Shown here piece by piece: positions 1 through 10,939 of a DNA stretch of 64,000 nt (its first letter is position 1; the number at the start of each line of letters is the position of its first letter). A program made the position numbers and the translations under genes. The notes under the pieces are model-generated. The model searched no databases. It saw nothing but the letters and a program-made list of their open reading frames with translations, and was not told the DNA's origin. This stretch comes from Shewanella marina JCM 15074 (GTDB lineage: Bacteria > Pseudomonadota > Gammaproteobacteria > Enterobacterales > Shewanellaceae): assembly GCF_000614975.1 (NCBI RefSeq), contig NZ_BALM01000004.1, positions 102,001 to 166,000 of the forward strand, in the 5' to 3' direction.

Positions 1-153
1 GTCGATTTTATTGTACGTCCTTGGGTGAAGCCTGAAGATTATTGGGATGTATATTGGGATATTACCAAAGAAGTGAAATTACGCTTCGACCGTGAAGGTA
101 TTAGCATTCCTTTCCCGCAACGAGATGTGCATATTTATCCTGCTGCAGAGTGA
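1..153 (+). CDS. C-terminal end of MscS-family mechanosensitive channel (partial)
   Basis: The window opens inside this gene; only the last 50 codons are present, ending at a TGA. The readable tail (VDFIVRPWVKPEDYW, then KLRFDREGISIPFPQR) matches the end of the cytoplasmic vestibule of small-conductance MscS channels, where the phrase on entry through a bacterium's own 'F-x-x-x-GI-x-IPFPQ' motif is very characteristic. Such channels sit in the inner membrane and release solutes on hypo-osmotic shock. The family call rests on this short tail only; the transmembrane part lies outside the window. Confidence 0.8.
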   Translation, partial: VDFIVRPWVKPEDYWDVYWDITKEVKLRFDREGISIPFPQRDVHIYPAAE

Positions 154-260
154 TTCATCGTTATGGAAGTTGTGCTTGTATTAGGCAATTGAATAAATAG
201 CTCATAAACAATGAGGTAATTTAGCGATGATCTGGTATTATGCGCGGTAATAAGTTTTAG

Positions 261-286
261 ATTATGTATGTGACTGCATACATAAT
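261..286. repeat. Perfect 10-bp inverted repeat between mscS-like gene and rluB
   Basis: ATTATGTATG at 261-270 is repeated as its exact reverse complement at 277-286, separated by 6 bases. No T-run follows on either strand, so it is not a standard intrinsic terminator. It could be an operator for rluB, which starts 70 bases downstream, or an RNA hairpin. The rest of the 154-355 gap shows nothing else I can support. Confidence 0.5.
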
Positions 287-355
287 GACCTACCTAAATT
301 TTCTTACAAGACTAAGTTATTGTAACTAAGTTGTTTTTATATAAAGAGTCTACTA

Positions 356-1228
356 ATGAGTGAAAAATTGCAGAAAGTCTTGGCCCGTGCAGGCCATGGC
401 TCCCGTCGTGAGATGGAGGCATGGATTGCTGCAGGCCGAGTTAGTATTGACGGTGAAATTGCCAAGTTAGGTGACAGAATTGCGGCAGACGCTAAAGTGC
501 GTTTGGATGGCCGTTCTGTTTCATTAAAATCTGCTGAAGATATCGTTTGTCGTGTGATTGCTTATCATAAGCCTGAAGGCGAGATTTGTAGTCGTAAAGA
601 TCCAGAAGGTCGTCCAACAGTTTTTGATCGTTTGCCTAAAGTGCGTGATGCTCGCTGGGTTGCTGTTGGTCGTTTAGATATTAACACTTCAGGTTTATTA
701 CTGTTTACCTCTGACGGTGAACTTGCTAACCGTTTGATGCATCCATCAAATGAAGTTGAGCGTGAATATGCGGTACGTACTTTTGGTGAAGTAACCGAAA
801 CTGCAGTACAACGTTTACGTTCTGGTGTGGTGTTAGAAGATGGCCCTGCGCAATTTGACCACATTAAATCTGCTGGTGGTGAAGGTATCAACCAGTGGTG
901 GCATGTTGGTTTGAAAGAGGGACGTAACCGCGAAGTTCGTCGCTTATGGGAATCTCAAGAGATCCAAGTAAGTCGTCTAATCCGTATTCGTTACGGCATG
1001 ATTGAGTTACCTAAATCATTACCACGTGGTGGTTGGATTGAGTTACCAATTGAACAGGTTAACTATCTACGCCAACTTGCAGGTTTAGAGGCTGAAACTC
1101 GTAGTATGTTAGGTACTGATAAACACAGCGTTGCACGTGCCAAAGTGCGTAGTGCTAAAATCCGCCGTGCAGTACGTAAGCATAAAACGACTGGTGGCAG
1201 TCAAAAGCCTGGCCGTCAACGCAGCTAA
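356..1228 (+). CDS. rluB: 23S rRNA pseudouridine(2605) synthase RluB
   Basis: RluB converts U2605 of 23S rRNA to pseudouridine in the cytoplasm. The N-terminal S4 RNA-binding domain (about residues 3-50, [19 protein letters not shown]) is nearly identical to the E. coli protein. The catalytic motif [13 protein letters not shown] lies at residues 105-117, with the catalytic aspartate at D108, followed by the RsuA-family REVRRLW motif. Residues beyond about 245 are a basic, lysine/arginine-rich tail typical of RluB. At 290 residues the length is normal. The gene stands alone, ahead of an intrinsic terminator. Confidence 0.95.
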   Translation: MSEKLQKVLARAGHGSRREMEAWIAAGRVSIDGEIAKLGDRIAADAKVRLDGRSVSLKSAEDIVCRVIAYHKPEGEICSRKDPEGRPTVFDRLPKVRDARWVAVGRLDINTSGLLLFTSDGELANRLMHPSNEVEREYAVRTFGEVTETAVQRLRSGVVLEDGPAQFDHIKSAGGEGINQWWHVGLKEGRNREVRRLWESQEIQVSRLIRIRYGMIELPKSLPRGGWIELPIEQVNYLRQLAGLEAETRSMLGTDKHSVARAKVRSAKIRRAVRKHKTTGGSQKPGRQRS

Positions 1229-1247
1229 ACAATATGTTTATGATTTT

Positions 1248-1274
1248 AAAGGCCGCTTTTTAGCGGCCTTTTTG
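1248..1274 (+). terminator. Intrinsic terminator of rluB
   Basis: A strong GC-rich hairpin, AAAGGCCGC with loop TTTTT-A and GCGGCC, followed by a T-run, begins 20 bases after the rluB stop codon. Confidence 0.9.
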
Positions 1275-1373
1275 TTTTTAAATATTGGGAATTGGTATAA
1301 CTAGCTAATGCAGAAGTGAATCAGATGGGTATAATGTTGAAAAGATAATGTTAATAATAAACAAGAAGATCAC

Positions 1374-4300
1374 ATGTTACCTTTGCTGACCCACCAACAT
1401 AATTTACCGCAAGTTTATTTAGATTACTTACACGCGTTAGAGCAAACTGATTTTAGTGGCGATATAGACAGCAGCTATAAAGCAAGATTAGTTCAGGCGA
1501 CTGATAATTCTGTATATCAGTTTTTACCTCAGAGTGTGTTGTTTCCTCGATCTACTGCGGACATTCAAATCGCACTTGCGTTAGCTGATGAACCAGAATT
1601 TTCTGATATCACCTTTAGCGCTCGTGGTGGTGGTACTGGTACAAATGGGCAATCTTTAACGAATGGTTTGGTGATGGACTTATCTCGATATATGACCAAT
1701 ATTATTGAGATTAATCCTGATGAATGCTGGGTCAGAGTCGAGGCGGGTGTTGTTAAAGATGCGCTTAATGACGCTCTACGTGAACATGGTTTTTTCTTTA
1801 GCCCCGATTTATCTACATCGAATCGAGCAACGATTGGTGGCATGATTAATACTGATGCATCAGGAGCAGGTTCTTTAGTTTACGGCAAAACATCCGATCA
1901 TGTATTAACTCTGACCAGTGTATTAATTGATGGCAGTGTGTTGAGAACTGAAACAATTTCTAAATCTCAAGCATTAGATATGCCTACCACAAACCTAGCA
2001 GATATTATCACCCAGCAAGTTGCTCATATGTGTCTAGAGCAGCGCTCATTAATTGAAGCTCAATTTCCGCCATTAAATCGATTTTTAACTGGCTATGATT
2101 TAAAGCATGTGTGGAATGATGAACTGAGTCAGTTTAATTTAGCTCGCATGTTAACAGGATCTGAAGGCACATTAGCAATCATATCCGAAGCAAAATTAAA
2201 TATTACGCCAATTCCTAAATATCGCACTTTAATTAATATCAAATATGATTCATTTGAATCTGCATTACGTCACGCACCGTCGTTGGTGGAAGCTAAAGCA
2301 ACTGTAGTTGAAACGATTGATTCAAAAGTACTTAACTTAGCTAAACAAGATATTATTTGGCACTCCGTTGCACCATTAATTGAAGATGTCGAAAATGCAA
2401 CCATTGATGGTTTAAATATGGTTGAATTTGCAGGTGAACAAGTTAATGAGCGACAAAAAATTGAGTTATTGCAACAAAAATTAGATCAACAAATTGCCAA
2501 TGGTGAGTTTGGTGTGCTGGGTTATCAGGTCACTGATGAGTTGGCGAGTATTAATCGAATTTATGCGATGCGTAAAAAAGCCGTTGGCTTGTTAGGTGCA
2601 ACTAAAGGGCAACGTAAACCCATTGCTTTTGCTGAGGATACAGCAGTACCGCCAGAAAAGTTGGCTGACTTTATTATGGAGTTTAGGGCATTACTGGATT
2701 CCCATCAGTTGCAATATGGCATGTTTGGCCATGTTGATGCTGGCGTATTACATGTTAGGCCTGCATTAGATATGTGCGATCCTAATGATGAGCAATTATT
2801 AAAAACGGTTTCAGATCAAGTGGCTCAACTCACGCTTAAGTATGGCGGCCTAATGTGGGGGGAACACGGTAAAGGAGTTCGTGGCGAATATGGTCCAGCA
2901 GTATTTGGCGAACAACTATTTGCTACGCTCGGCAAAATTAAAGCCTTATTTGATCCGCAAAATAAGCTTAACCCTGGCAAGCTAGTAACGCCTAATAACC
3001 TGACGCCATTAGCGTTTAATGTGGATTCAATTAAACGTGGCTATTATGACCGCCAAATTCCGGTGATGGTTAGAGAGCAATTTCCTGATGTAATGAATTG
3101 CAATGGTAATGGCTTATGTTTTAATTACAGCCACTTATCTCCAATGTGTCCCTCTTTTAAAGTCAGTGGTGATCGTACACACTCACCGAAAGGTCGTGCA
3201 GGCTTAATGCGCGAATGGCTACGGTTATTGTCGGAAAAAGGGATAGATGTTGAACAGTTAGTTAATGAGAAATCTAGCGGTCTATTGCAGCGTTTAAAGA
3301 ATAGCTATAGTCAGGATTATGATTTTTCACATGAAGTCATGCAGTCAATGCAAGGGTGTTTGGCCTGTAAGGCCTGTTCTGGGCAATGTCCTGTTAAGGT
3401 TGATGTCCCTAAGTTTAGAGCTGATTTTTATCATATCTATTATAAACGTTATCAAAGACCAATTAAGGATTATCTTGTTGCAGGCGTTGAAGATAGTGTA
3501 ACGATAATGGCCAAAGCTCCTAAAGTTGCCAATGCATTGACTCAAAATAAATTAAGTCAGTGGCTCATAAAGAAATCAATTGGTTATGTTGATACACCTG
3601 CACTGAGTGTTCCTACGTTAAGGCAACGCTTAGATAGTCATCCTTGTTTGGGCTACGATTTAGCGTCGATAATGCAAATTTCGGCTCAAGAGCGCGATCA
3701 ACATGTGATTATTATTCAGGATCCATTTAATAGTTTTTATGATGCCGAGTTAATATTTCATTTTGTAGAATTAATTGAATTGTTGGGTTTTAAACCTATT
3801 TTATTACCATTTAAACCCAATGGTAAGCCTGCTCATATCAAGGGATTTTTGGATAAGTTTGCTAAAACAGCACAGTCTAGTGCAGATTTATTTAATCAGC
3901 TTGCTGCAACTGAGATACCTATGGTTGGCATCGACTGCTATCGTGCTGTGTTATCGCGATGAATATCAGCATGTACTGCAGCAACAGCGGGGTGATTTTG
4001 AGGTTTTATTAGTTAATGAGTGGTTATTGTCGGTTAAAGATAAACTTCCTCAAAGAACATTATCAACCAGTCAATCTTATGTGTGGTTTAGTCATTGCAC
4101 TGAGTCAGCTAATAAACCTTCTACAGCCGCAGAATGGCAACAGATATTTAAGCGATTTGGTATACAACTTGATAGTGTCAATGTTGGGTGTTGTGGCATG
4201 GCTGGTACTTATGGTCATGAGGCCGTTAATCTTGATAATTCAAAAAATTTATATGCTATGTCTTGGCAACAAGCACTTGATCAATATGCACAAGCGCAAG

Positions 4301-4404
4301 TTCTTATTTCGGGATATTCATGTCGTAGTCAAGTTAAGCGATTATCTAAGTTTAGAGCTAAACACCCACTAGAAGCTATTTTAGACTTAATTAAAAGGGG
4401 TTGA
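1374..4404 (+). CDS. ydiJ: YdiJ-type FAD-linked oxidase/Fe-S dehydrogenase, frame broken near 3935
   Basis: This is a ~1010-residue flavoprotein/iron-sulfur fusion of the E. coli YdiJ type; YdiJ is reported as a D-2-hydroxyglutarate dehydrogenase, but substrate here is inference. The N-terminal half holds the FAD-binding PCMH fold (FSARGGGTGTNGQS near residue 80; TIGGMINTDASGAGS near 150), then the FAD-oxidase C domain with HVDAGVLHVRP and GEHGKG. A ferredoxin-like cluster motif GCLACKACSGQCPVK follows near residue 660, and the CCG-type domain (SVNVGCCGMAGTYG) ends the protein. The first frame stops at 3962, but the continuation IVLCYRDEY is in the next frame from about 3936. Restoring two C residues after GAC at 3935 would give the expected GIDPAIVLCYRDEY. 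Sequencing error is the simplest cause. Confidence 0.85.
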
Positions 4405-4405
4405 T

Positions 4406-4840
4406 ATGGATTCTATTTCACCGAAAAAACTACTCGAACAGCTTAAAACTGGCCTAACTGAAGTCGATACTGCATTGTTTTATATTGATTCCCAAGGTCG
4501 TTGGTTTTATCAAAATGAGGTATTACCAACAAAGTTCGCTCAGTTATTTTGGGAAGTGCTTCAATATAAGAATGATGAGTATCGCTTAAAGACGGCTAAA
4601 GAAGATATTGACGTTATCGTGACGACGTATCCTATTATGATTATCGACTATCAACGATTAGAGGATGGCTCTTTTGAGTTATTTTCAAGTATTGATACAC
4701 GGCATAGAGCAACTGATTTTAAGATTGATGATGAAGTCATTTATTTTAATATTGAGCGGCAAATGCGCGCTGGCTTAACCCGTGCTTGTTACTACCATTT
4801 TGTTGAGGAAGTGTTATTAAATGATGAGCGGGCCTGTTAA
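4406..4840 (+). CDS. Conserved protein, DUF1285-like
   Basis: A 144-residue soluble protein starts one base after the stop of the YdiJ-like gene, so the two are probably co-transcribed. The segment D-S-Q-G-R-W-F-Y-Q-N near residue 29, followed by LFWEVLQYKNDEYRLKT, resembles the DUF1285 core (G-x-W-F-Y ... R-L-F ... D-G-x-Y-x-L-x-T). No signal peptide, membrane segment or catalytic motif is visible. Function is unknown; the family assignment is from memory and moderate. Confidence 0.6.
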   Translation: MDSISPKKLLEQLKTGLTEVDTALFYIDSQGRWFYQNEVLPTKFAQLFWEVLQYKNDEYRLKTAKEDIDVIVTTYPIMIIDYQRLEDGSFELFSSIDTRHRATDFKIDDEVIYFNIERQMRAGLTRACYYHFVEEVLLNDERAC

Positions 4841-4918
4841 TATTTATCGTGATCACTAGTTAATTTCCTGTTAGGTGTTACTATTAGGTAAGGCCAGTTT
4901 GTATACAGGAGGTGTGGC

Positions 4919-5338
4919 TTGGAAAGAGATAATAGTCTAGGTTATTTGATTTCTCATTTAAATGTAGCGCTGCAAAGTGAATTGGATGCACGTCTGAAGC
5001 GCTATCAATTGGATATTAAGTTATGGCCAGTTTTGTTTGCTTTATGGCAAGAAGAGGGTATTACGCAAACAGAATTATCTAAGCGCTGTGATGTTGCAAA
5101 TTACACCATGACTCGCTTACTCGATCAGTTACAGCAATTAGATTTTATTCATAGGCATCAAGAAGCTGATAATCGCCGTGCTTTTCAGATTTTTCTAACC
5201 GATAATGCTAAAGCGTTAGAGCAAGATGTTATCAGAGAAGCTGAGCGGGTTAATCAGAAATGGTTATGTGTACTGAGTAGTGAAGAAGCAAATCAGTTGA
5301 TCCATTTATTGCATAAAGTTAATCGATTAGAGCCATAG
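4919..5338 (+). CDS. MarR-family transcriptional regulator
   Basis: A 139-residue winged-helix repressor-type protein. The core 'ITQTELSKRCDVANYTMTR' (about residues 51-69) is the recognition helix-turn-helix, followed by the wing segment EADNRRAFQIFLT, where D-x-R-x-x is the conserved MarR wing motif. The start is a TTG at 4919, supported by an excellent ribosome-binding site AGGAGG at 4907-4912. It lies 78 bases after the DUF1285-like gene on the same strand and could regulate the YdiJ unit, which is inference. The ligand cannot be told from sequence. Confidence 0.88.
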   Translation: MERDNSLGYLISHLNVALQSELDARLKRYQLDIKLWPVLFALWQEEGITQTELSKRCDVANYTMTRLLDQLQQLDFIHRHQEADNRRAFQIFLTDNAKALEQDVIREAERVNQKWLCVLSSEEANQLIHLLHKVNRLEP

Positions 5339-5408
5339 TTAAAATGATAAGTAAACAGTCGTTTACTTATCATTGTTTTAACTAAGGTGTGTTGTTTTTT
5401 ATAAGAGA

Positions 5409-5762
5409 CTAAAGTGCAAAAACAAGTAATAGTGAAGTTATGACAGTACCGGCTATGGCACTGGATTGTAAATGACGTAGACTTAACCCTAAGAAATGAT
5501 CATTTTTACTTTGTTTAAGACTGATAATATGTTGGTTTTGTAGATAAATACGGCAAACTAATGTTTCAGTACTTGGATCAGTGATCAATTGCAGTTTACA
5601 ACTACTCCCTTCTGATAGTTGAATTAGATGTTCACTATATCCTTTGAAATTACGTTTCTGTGAAACTTTTTGACCATTAATAAAAATACATTCCAGCCCA
5701 TTCCATCGACTTGTTTTGCATTCGAGCAGATCTTGATTTAAAGCATATTTAAAATTGATCAT
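5409..5762 (-). CDS. Hypothetical protein with C-terminal membrane anchor
   Basis: I do not recognise this 117-residue protein. Residues 1-95 are soluble with several cysteines (C14, C26, C55, C70 region). The last ~20 residues (AIAGTVITSLLLVFAL) form one hydrophobic segment ending at the C-terminus, as in tail-anchored proteins. There is no signal peptide. It stands alone, convergent with the MarR gene. Its AT-rich coding sequence and good codon structure support it as real, but nothing indicates a role. Confidence 0.55.
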   Translation of the reverse strand: MINFKYALNQDLLECKTSRWNGLECIFINGQKVSQKRNFKGYSEHLIQLSEGSSCKLQLITDPSTETLVCRIYLQNQHIISLKQSKNDHFLGLSLRHLQSSAIAGTVITSLLLVFAL

Positions 5763-5874
5763 TTAGTCTTCCTGACTTTCGCCCATCGGTAAACTAATTC
5801 AAGCAGATAATATGTTAGTTTGCCAGACAACAAATCAATAAATAATTTTTTGAAAAAAGAGCTAATATTATACG

Positions 5875-5916
5875 GAAAGCTAATTATTACTGAACTACAC
5901 TCAATAATTAGCTTTC
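5875..5916. repeat. 14-bp perfect inverted repeat downstream of the amino-acid dehydrogenase
   Basis: GAAAGCTAATTATT (5875-5888) pairs exactly with AATAATTAGCTTTC (5903-5916) around a 14-base loop. It lies 26 bases after the minus-strand dehydrogenase stop codon and 113 bases before the next minus-strand gene. There is no T-run, so termination would be unconventional; RNA 3'-end protection or a protein site are alternatives. Confidence 0.5.
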
Positions 5917-5941
5917 TGTTTACTTCAAGTTGCTGTAATAA

Positions 5942-6973
5942 CTATGCTTTATTCTTGATTAGTTGACGCGCCATCTCATCTGCAACGATCGCCGTTGCAC
6001 GATTTTGTTGTTCAGATTGTGTAAATATCCTACTTAAGGTGTGGTAAATTTCGTTAACTTTCGTACGTGCATTTTCGGGATTATAATTACTTTCAAAAGA
6101 GATATTGATGATACCTCCTGCATTAATGACATAGTCGGGTGCATATAAAATTCCCAGATCTTTTAAGGCGGTGGCATGTCGTGTTTCTGCTAGTTGATTA
6201 TTAGCACTGCCGGCAATAATAGCGGCTTTAAATAAAGGTAAGGTACTGTCATTTACCGTTGCGCCAAGCGCACACGGCGAGTAAATATCAACATCTTGAT
6301 GGTAGATATCTTGTGGTGCAACGACCGTTGCAGCAAACTCTTGTGACACTCTTTCTAATGCTCTGTGATCTATGTCTGTGACAATTAATTTAGCCCCATT
6401 TTGATATAAATGTTTACACAAGTAATAACCTACATGTCCAACGCCTTGTACTGCAACACGCATGTCTTTTAAATCATCTTGGTTATATTTATGTTTAACA
6501 GCTGCTTTTATACCTAAATATGTACCTAAGGCGGTAAAAGGGGAGGGATCACCACTTTTCCCCTCTAAACCAGCAACAAACGGAGTTTGTAGGCTAGCAA
6601 TTTTAATATCGCTAGGTGATGTTCCTACATCTTCTGCTGAGTAATAGCTACCATTGAGTTGATTTACTGCACGTCCAAAAGCACTAAAGATTTGTTCACG
6701 ATCCATCAAGTGGGTATCACCAATAATGACGGCTTTGCCACCTCCCATCGCTAAACCCGCAAGTGCTGTTTTATAAGTCATTCCTTGCGATAAACGGAGC
6801 ACATCGGTGAGAGCTTCATCATCAGTTTGGTAATTCCATACTCTACAACCGCCGAAGGCCGGTCCTAGTGTTGTGTTATGAACGGCAATAATAGCTTTTA
6901 GTCCACTTTGCTTATCACGACAAAATACAACTTTTTCATGCTCATCAAATGATGGGTGGTTGAATACAGTCAC
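5942..6973 (-). CDS. ldh: Leucine/valine-type amino-acid dehydrogenase (Glu/Leu/Phe/Val family)
   Basis: A 343-residue NAD-dependent enzyme that reversibly deaminates branched-chain amino acids to 2-oxo acids. The glycine-rich substrate segment GPAFGGCR (near residue 37) and AGLAMGGGKAVI with the catalytic-region lysine (near 75-80) are clear. The D-V-G-T-S motif is near 116, and the dinucleotide-binding motif VQGVGHVGYY near 177. INAGGIINI closes the active site. Length matches leucine dehydrogenases of about 340-360 residues, and the very similar valine or phenylalanine enzymes cannot be fully excluded. It is divergent from the DUF4826 gene, with a 234-base shared regulatory gap. Confidence 0.88.
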   Translation of the reverse strand: MTVFNHPSFDEHEKVVFCRDKQSGLKAIIAVHNTTLGPAFGGCRVWNYQTDDEALTDVLRLSQGMTYKTALAGLAMGGGKAVIIGDTHLMDREQIFSAFGRAVNQLNGSYYSAEDVGTSPSDIKIASLQTPFVAGLEGKSGDPSPFTALGTYLGIKAAVKHKYNQDDLKDMRVAVQGVGHVGYYLCKHLYQNGAKLIVTDIDHRALERVSQEFAATVVAPQDIYHQDVDIYSPCALGATVNDSTLPLFKAAIIAGSANNQLAETRHATALKDLGILYAPDYVINAGGIINISFESNYNPENARTKVNEIYHTLSRIFTQSEQQNRATAIVADEMARQLIKNKA

Positions 6974-7207
6974 AAGCTCTCCTATTCACTGTTAAGCACT
7001 TGTTTAAAATAAGTAACAACAATGCTTGAGATATTTATATTGGCACGATAGCATCTAGTAATGGGACTCACCATAATGATTGGACGGGAAACATGTGAGC
7101 TATGTGGCAATAATGCTTTCCAATTTTATGTAAACCTAATCTTGGTGTTGCCGACAATGTCGTTAACATTTTAATATCATAACGACAATAATTATGAGGA
7201 AGTACAG

Positions 7208-7642
7208 ATGACGGAACAAGCAACGCAGGCAATCAGCGAACAAGAATTAGAAGCGAGAAGAACTGAATGGGTGCGAGAGCAATTTCAGAAGGCAAATAAG
7301 TTTTTGGCCGAGAAAGGAATTATACCGTCGAAAGTGTTAGAGCAAGATAGTCGTTATTTAGCACCTTATTTGGCAATCTGGAAATTAGAATCAAAGCAAC
7401 CGCAAAAGAAAACGTATTGGGTGATGTCTGGTGATTTACCGACAGATTATGTTGATGTGAGTGTGGCTGAAACCGCTCGTGAAGCGGTAAGGCATTTTTC
7501 TATGATGTGGCATCTTAAAGCTGAAAACTTGATTAAAAGCGGTGCAACAAAAGATGCAACGCAAGCTAAGTTTGCTCAGTTGTTAGTGGCAAGAGCAGAG
7601 AGCTTATATAAAATTCAAGAAGATGAAAATCTTTGGGGCTAG
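7208..7642 (+). CDS. DUF4826 family protein
   Basis: A 144-residue acidic soluble protein, with the family-like segments RYLAPYLAIWKLES and YWVMSGDLPTDY, and a helical C-terminal half containing SMMWHLKAENL. It belongs, to my recollection, to the DUF4826 family common in Shewanella and Vibrio; no function is known. There is a good Shine-Dalgarno (GAGGAAG) just upstream of ATG 7208. It is monocistronic, ending at a bidirectional terminator. Confidence 0.75.
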   Translation: MTEQATQAISEQELEARRTEWVREQFQKANKFLAEKGIIPSKVLEQDSRYLAPYLAIWKLESKQPQKKTYWVMSGDLPTDYVDVSVAETAREAVRHFSMMWHLKAENLIKSGATKDATQAKFAQLLVARAESLYKIQEDENLWG

Positions 7643-7659
7643 CATTTAAAATTAGCAAT

Positions 7660-7691
7660 AAAAAATGGCAAACCTGAGTTTGCCATTTTTT
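7660..7691. terminator. Bidirectional terminator between DUF4826 gene and roxA
   Basis: AAAAAATGGCAAAC, loop CTGA, GTTTGCCATTTTTT: a perfect stem flanked by A- and T-runs that can serve both convergent genes. Confidence 0.9.
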
Positions 7692-7701
7692 CTGTTATTG
7701 A

Positions 7702-8838
7702 CTAATCAAACAAATAATAGAAGCCTGCGTTAACCCAGTCTACCAATAACTGAGCGACTTCTGGTTGCGCCAGTAACTGCATCACTTGTGTATTATCTAA
7801 ACAGGTTAAATTGCTCAACATTGAGATGGTGTCTGCATCTGTTGCTGCTAGCTCAAAGATTTGACCATTAACAAATAGACGCTGCTGTTGATCAGATTCT
7901 AGCTGTAATACCTTTAAGCCACCGATGCGTACTAATGAAGTACCGCCTGCGAGTTCTTGATGCAGTTCTTCTAGTGTGTAAGGTGTGTCAGGTTCACAAA
8001 TATCAAGGTCAAAGCGATTTTGACTTAACATTAACCCTAGCATGGTTTGATATTGAGCTGGGTTATTCGCTAATTGAGTTAATAACGCCATGATACCATG
8101 CTGTTGATCTGCACTAATAGTCGCCGGGCTTACTAGTTCTGATGTCGATTCAAAACGCTGCTGACCTTGATTATTATCCAACAAATAATCCGCAACTTGG
8201 CTAAATAACTCTTGTTGGCTTGGTGCGCGCATACCGATTGAATAGCTCATTGCTGGCGTTAGTGTGACGCCACAATGTGGAAATCCTGGCGGAATATAAA
8301 GGATATCGCCAGTTTCAAGAATCGTATCAATAATAGGTTCAAAATCATCAATGAGCGGTGTTTCTGGGTTTCCATCACGCGGACGATACTCGCCTAAATC
8401 ACCCACGCGCCAGCGACGACGACCTTCACCTTGAATAATAAACACATCATAATTATCGATATGTGGGCCTACGCCACCTTCAGGGGTAGCAAATGACACC
8501 ATTAAATCATCAAAACGCCAATCAGGAAGGAAACGGAAAGCTTCAACCAGAGGTTGAGTTTCTGGGCACCAGTGGTTTACGGCTTGAACAAGCAGTTGCC
8601 AATGATCTTCACCATATTGCTCATAATCTTCAAAAGGGCCTTGGATAACCTGCCAGTTTTTACCTTCATCTTGAGTTAACACAACACGAGATGCGAGCTC
8701 TTCTTCCATTGCTAGACCGGCTAATTCATCAGCACTGATTGGATCAACAAAATCGGTAAACGCTTGACGTAGCACCATTGGCTTTTTTTGCCATTGAGTT
8801 GCTAAAAACTCAGTTGTATCGAAATTTAATTTATACAT
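7702..8838 (-). CDS. roxA: 50S ribosomal protein L16 arginine hydroxylase RoxA (YcfD, JmjC cupin)
   Basis: A 378-residue Fe(II)/2-oxoglutarate oxygenase that hydroxylates an arginine of ribosomal protein L16. The iron-binding HxD triad is visible as GPHIDNYDVF near residue 125, with the distal histidine in PPGFPHCGVT near residue 187. The RRWRVG and GDILYIPPG segments are typical of the JmjC fold, and a winged-helix-like C-terminal region follows. Length matches E. coli YcfD (373). It follows purB on the same strand; a hairpin with T-run separates the two, so expression may be partly independent. Confidence 0.93.
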   Translation of the reverse strand: MYKLNFDTTEFLATQWQKKPMVLRQAFTDFVDPISADELAGLAMEEELASRVVLTQDEGKNWQVIQGPFEDYEQYGEDHWQLLVQAVNHWCPETQPLVEAFRFLPDWRFDDLMVSFATPEGGVGPHIDNYDVFIIQGEGRRRWRVGDLGEYRPRDGNPETPLIDDFEPIIDTILETGDILYIPPGFPHCGVTLTPAMSYSIGMRAPSQQELFSQVADYLLDNNQGQQRFESTSELVSPATISADQQHGIMALLTQLANNPAQYQTMLGLMLSQNRFDLDICEPDTPYTLEELHQELAGGTSLVRIGGLKVLQLESDQQQRLFVNGQIFELAATDADTISMLSNLTCLDNTQVMQLLAQPEVAQLLVDWVNAGFYYLFD

Positions 8839-8849
8839 GTGTTTATACC

Positions 8850-8889
8850 AAAAAAAACGGCAACTGATTACAGGCGTAATTCGTTGCCG
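8850..8889 (-). terminator. Terminator of purB (minus strand)
   Basis: On the minus strand GGCAAC-G-AATTAC ... GTAAT-CA-GTTGCC is followed by eight T residues. It begins about 22 bases after the purB stop and ends just before the roxA ribosome-binding region, so it could also act as an attenuator for roxA. Confidence 0.8.
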
Positions 8890-8910
8890 CTTTGAGTCAC
8901 GATGGCTATA

Positions 8911-10298
<1,388 letters not shown>

Positions 10299-10308
10299 CT
10301 AGGCTTTT

Positions 10309-10929
10309 TTATTGTAGGGTAATATTCTTTTTAGCTGTTTCGACGATATTTTTTCTTGTAAAGACAAGTTGTCGACGCTTGCCTCCTAATTGACGCCATA
10401 ATACTGCGCTGCGCATAGCGGCGAGTAAAAGTGCGCGAATTTTATGTTGTACTAATGGGCGCTGCAGAATATTGGGATTACCCGTAATTTGGATTTTTGG
10501 CCCTAAATCACTGATAACATCACTATATATACTGGCAAAGTTGCTAATGACTTGTTCATCAGCAATGTCAAAATGATGTAATTGACGATGCACTTGGCTA
10601 ATTCGTTCAGCCAACATGCCTAAGGCATTATTTGAACGGGATAACTTCCGCTCTAGTGCCAAAATGCCGATTAAGTAGCGAGTGATTTCAACATCTTTTT
10701 GTTTAGTATCACCAAGCTGATCGACAATCATATTGTACCCTTGTTGCAATAGCGCTTGCTCTGGGTAGACTTCTGTGATGTTTTGCGGATCTGTGATTAT
10801 GATACTTTTTAAGGTGGCAGCCAGTTGTGACCTGTCTGTTTCACCGTGCCGGGCAAGATGCTGTACCTGGGCAATGGCTTGTAGCGTTCCAGCTAAAGCC
10901 ATTGTTCTATCATTAATATTTGAGTTCAC
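10309..10929 (-). CDS. hflD: High frequency lysogenization protein HflD homolog
   Basis: A 206-residue helical protein of the HflD family, membrane-associated in E. coli, where it binds lambda CII. The motif [15 protein letters not shown], the [11 protein letters not shown] segment and [20 protein letters not shown] follow the family closely. It starts with GTG and lies between mnmA (10 bases away) and purB (28 bases), the same order as E. coli. The true cellular role, probably linked to the neighbouring tRNA thiolation or purine genes, is not established. Confidence 0.9.
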   Translation of the reverse strand: MNSNINDRTMALAGTLQAIAQVQHLARHGETDRSQLAATLKSIIITDPQNITEVYPEQALLQQGYNMIVDQLGDTKQKDVEITRYLIGILALERKLSRSNNALGMLAERISQVHRQLHHFDIADEQVISNFASIYSDVISDLGPKIQITGNPNILQRPLVQHKIRALLLAAMRSAVLWRQLGGKRRQLVFTRKNIVETAKKNITLQ

Positions 10930-10939
10930 CGATAGACTC

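Noticed and set aside
565..891. 108-codon open frame opposite rluB
   Set aside because: It lies wholly inside rluB, with shadow-like composition.
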